Positions 44,510 through 45,631 of a DNA stretch of 45,631 nt are shown one piece after another; the first letter of the stretch is position 1, and each line of letters starts with the position of its first letter. A program made the position numbers and the translations under genes. Origin of the DNA: Rhodospirillales bacterium (GTDB taxonomy: Bacteria > Pseudomonadota > Alphaproteobacteria > Rhodospirillales > UBA2165); NCBI GenBank assembly GCA_022823235.1, contig JAJDXO010000029.1:1-45631 (forward strand), read 5' to 3'. The notes under the pieces are model-generated. The model ran no database searches. It saw nothing but the letters and a program-made list of their open reading frames with translations, and was not told where the DNA came from.

Positions 44510-45559
44510 ATGAAACGCTTTATGATGATCGGCGCGGCGATGGTGGTCGCCTCGGGCGCGTATGCCCAGACCCCGACGCTGACCCATGAATTCGCCCAGG
44601 CCGGCGGCGGGGGCGATTTGTCGTCCAAACACCTGGCCGAGGTCGCGTCCGCCCGGAAGATCGCCACCATCCAGGTCCAGGGCGGCAAGACGCTCACCCG
44701 TTCCGTCCAGCAGGTGGCCCAGCGCAAGACCGACATCACCTCCATGCCGCTGGTCCTGAGCTTTCTGATGTCCAAGGGGCTGGGCCCCTATTCCGGCCTC
44801 GGCAAGGAGAAGGGCGCCAAGCTGGCCGCCAACCTGCGGCTGCTCTATCCGTATTGGGGGACGACGTCGTTTTACCTGATCGCCTATGCCAACACCGGCA
44901 TCGACAGCTGGGACAAGATCAGGGGCAAGACGATCTTCAATGGCCCGCCCCGGGGCGGCGCGCTCAACACGTCCCGCGCCATCGTCCGGCTGACCACGGG
45001 AATGGGAGACGGCAAGGGCTATACGGGCAAGCAGATCGCCTGGGGCCAGGCGAGCGCCATATTCCTCGATGGCTCGGTGGAGGCGGCCGTCCGCCCCGGC
45101 ACCAACCCGGCGAGCTGGATGCCGGTCCTCATGGCGGCCGGCAAGATCAACCTCGTTTCCATCCCCAAGGCGAAATGGGAAGCCCCCGCCTTTCAGAAGT
45201 TCCTGAGCGCGCCCGGCAACGCGCCTGCGCTGTTTCCGGTGAGCGAGTTCGCCCACTATGGCGACAACGTCCGGGTGATTTCCGAGGACGGCATGTTCCG
45301 GGGCGTCTCGGCGACGTTCGGCGACGGCGTCCACAAGGACATGCCCAAGGCATTGGCCAAGGCGCTGACCAAGGCGTTTATCGATACCATCCCCGAGCTG
45401 CACAAGAAGGCGCCCTTCGCCAAGGGCCTGCTCTTCGGCGAAACCGACGACAAGCGGATGGGGCTCTGCAACGCCAAGGTGACGTATCATCCGGGCGCGG
45501 TGGAGGCCTGGGAAGAAGCCGGCCACAAGATCGCCGACTGCGCCAAGCCCAAGTCGTAG
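44510..45559 (+). CDS. TAXI-family TRAP transporter solute-binding protein
   Basis: The 349-residue protein has a Sec signal peptide (MKRFMMIGAAMVVASGAYAQ) and the TAXI core. The core includes LSSKHLAEVAS, RKTDITSMPLVLSFLM, a TSFYLIAYANTGIDSWDKIRGKTIFNGPP stretch and a LNTSRAIVRLTTGM region. TAXI proteins bind small organic acids for a fused TRAP permease. No permease gene follows in the window. ATG 44510 is preceded by ACCAGGGAGTGCAAG. Its placement next to an aromatic-acid operon suggests an aromatic or carboxylic ligand. Confidence 0.85.
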   Translation: MKRFMMIGAAMVVASGAYAQTPTLTHEFAQAGGGGDLSSKHLAEVASARKIATIQVQGGKTLTRSVQQVAQRKTDITSMPLVLSFLMSKGLGPYSGLGKEKGAKLAANLRLLYPYWGTTSFYLIAYANTGIDSWDKIRGKTIFNGPPRGGALNTSRAIVRLTTGMGDGKGYTGKQIAWGQASAIFLDGSVEAAVRPGTNPASWMPVLMAAGKINLVSIPKAKWEAPAFQKFLSAPGNAPALFPVSEFAHYGDNVRVISEDGMFRGVSATFGDGVHKDMPKALAKALTKAFIDTIPELHKKAPFAKGLLFGETDDKRMGLCNAKVTYHPGAVEAWEEAGHKIADCAKPKS

Positions 45560-45592
45560 AGCCAATCTCCCGGAGCCGGGGACGGCACAAGG

Positions 45593-45631
45593 TCCCCCTC
45601 CCCCTTGACGGGGGAGGGTTGGGGTGGGGGT
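45593..45631 (-). repeat. 39-bp repeat, right inverted copy at window edge
   Basis: Exact reverse complement of 44266-44304, beginning TCCCCCTCCCCCTTGACGGG. It starts 33 bases after the TAXI stop codon and reaches the last base of the window, so its true right end is not seen. It may serve as the gene's transcription end. Confidence 0.85.

Overview
This is a GC-rich, densely packed chromosomal window from an alphaproteobacterium, most likely a free-living Rhodospirillales-type heterotroph. The assignment rests on gene order (rpsF-rpsR-DUF2232-rplI, then dnaB-alr, radA-cvpA-purF, and a TPR protein-bamB-der), a serC leader RNA of the alphaproteobacterial type, and GC-rich dispersed intergenic repeats. 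No tRNA, rRNA, CRISPR array, transposase or integrase was seen.

Layout. 1-2.4 kb: dispersed repeats, then a MarR regulator divergent from a flavin monooxygenase, with two palindromic operators between them. 2.4-19.2 kb: plus-strand housekeeping genes: rpsF, rpsR, DUF2232, rplI (terminator), cfa, dnaB, alr, mlaE, mlaF, radA, cvpA, purF, an SDR, a YfgM-like TPR protein, bamB, der, and a 120-residue CULT-domain (cereblon-like) protein that starts on the base after the der stop codon. 19.4-25.3 kb: minus-strand operon coxS-coxL-coxM-coxD-coxE for a form II CO-dehydrogenase-like molybdenum hydroxylase and its maturation factors. 25.5-30.7 kb: accessory catabolic genes: a Baeyer-Villiger monooxygenase, a RutA-like flavin monooxygenase paired with a maleate-isomerase/Asp-Glu-racemase-like enzyme, a Tat-exported SnoaL-like protein, and an ABM monooxygenase. 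30.8-38.1 kb: plus-strand catabolic cluster of aliphatic amidase, tripartite tricarboxylate transporter (SBP, small and large membrane subunits), aldehyde dehydrogenase, GntR/HutC regulator, and an SDR whose YxxxK motif is lost. 38.3-41.1 kb: serC-serA behind a serC leader. 41.2-44.2 kb: minus-strand homoprotocatechuate-type meta-cleavage genes (hpaD-, hpaI- and hpaH-like, plus a CMD-family protein). 44.5-45.6 kb: a TAXI solute-binding protein between perfect inverted repeats.

How the genes may work together. The right half looks like a scavenging region for amides, N-heterocycles and aromatic acids: uptake binding proteins, oxygenases, an amidase, isomerase, hydratase, aldolase and dehydrogenases, with a local GntR regulator. 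A degenerate piece of serA with its 3' flank (about 30.22-30.36 kb) lies in the same orientation as intact serA (38.26-39.84 kb). The amidase/transporter cluster therefore sits between direct serA repeats, which suggests it arrived by duplication or recombination at serA.

The most notable items are the CULT protein coupled to der, the serA-bounded catabolic cluster, the RutA-like/isomerase pair, the transcription terminator between the binding-protein and membrane-subunit genes of the transporter, and the degenerate SDR. All family assignments come from reading motifs and comparing with remembered family sequences; no database search was run.
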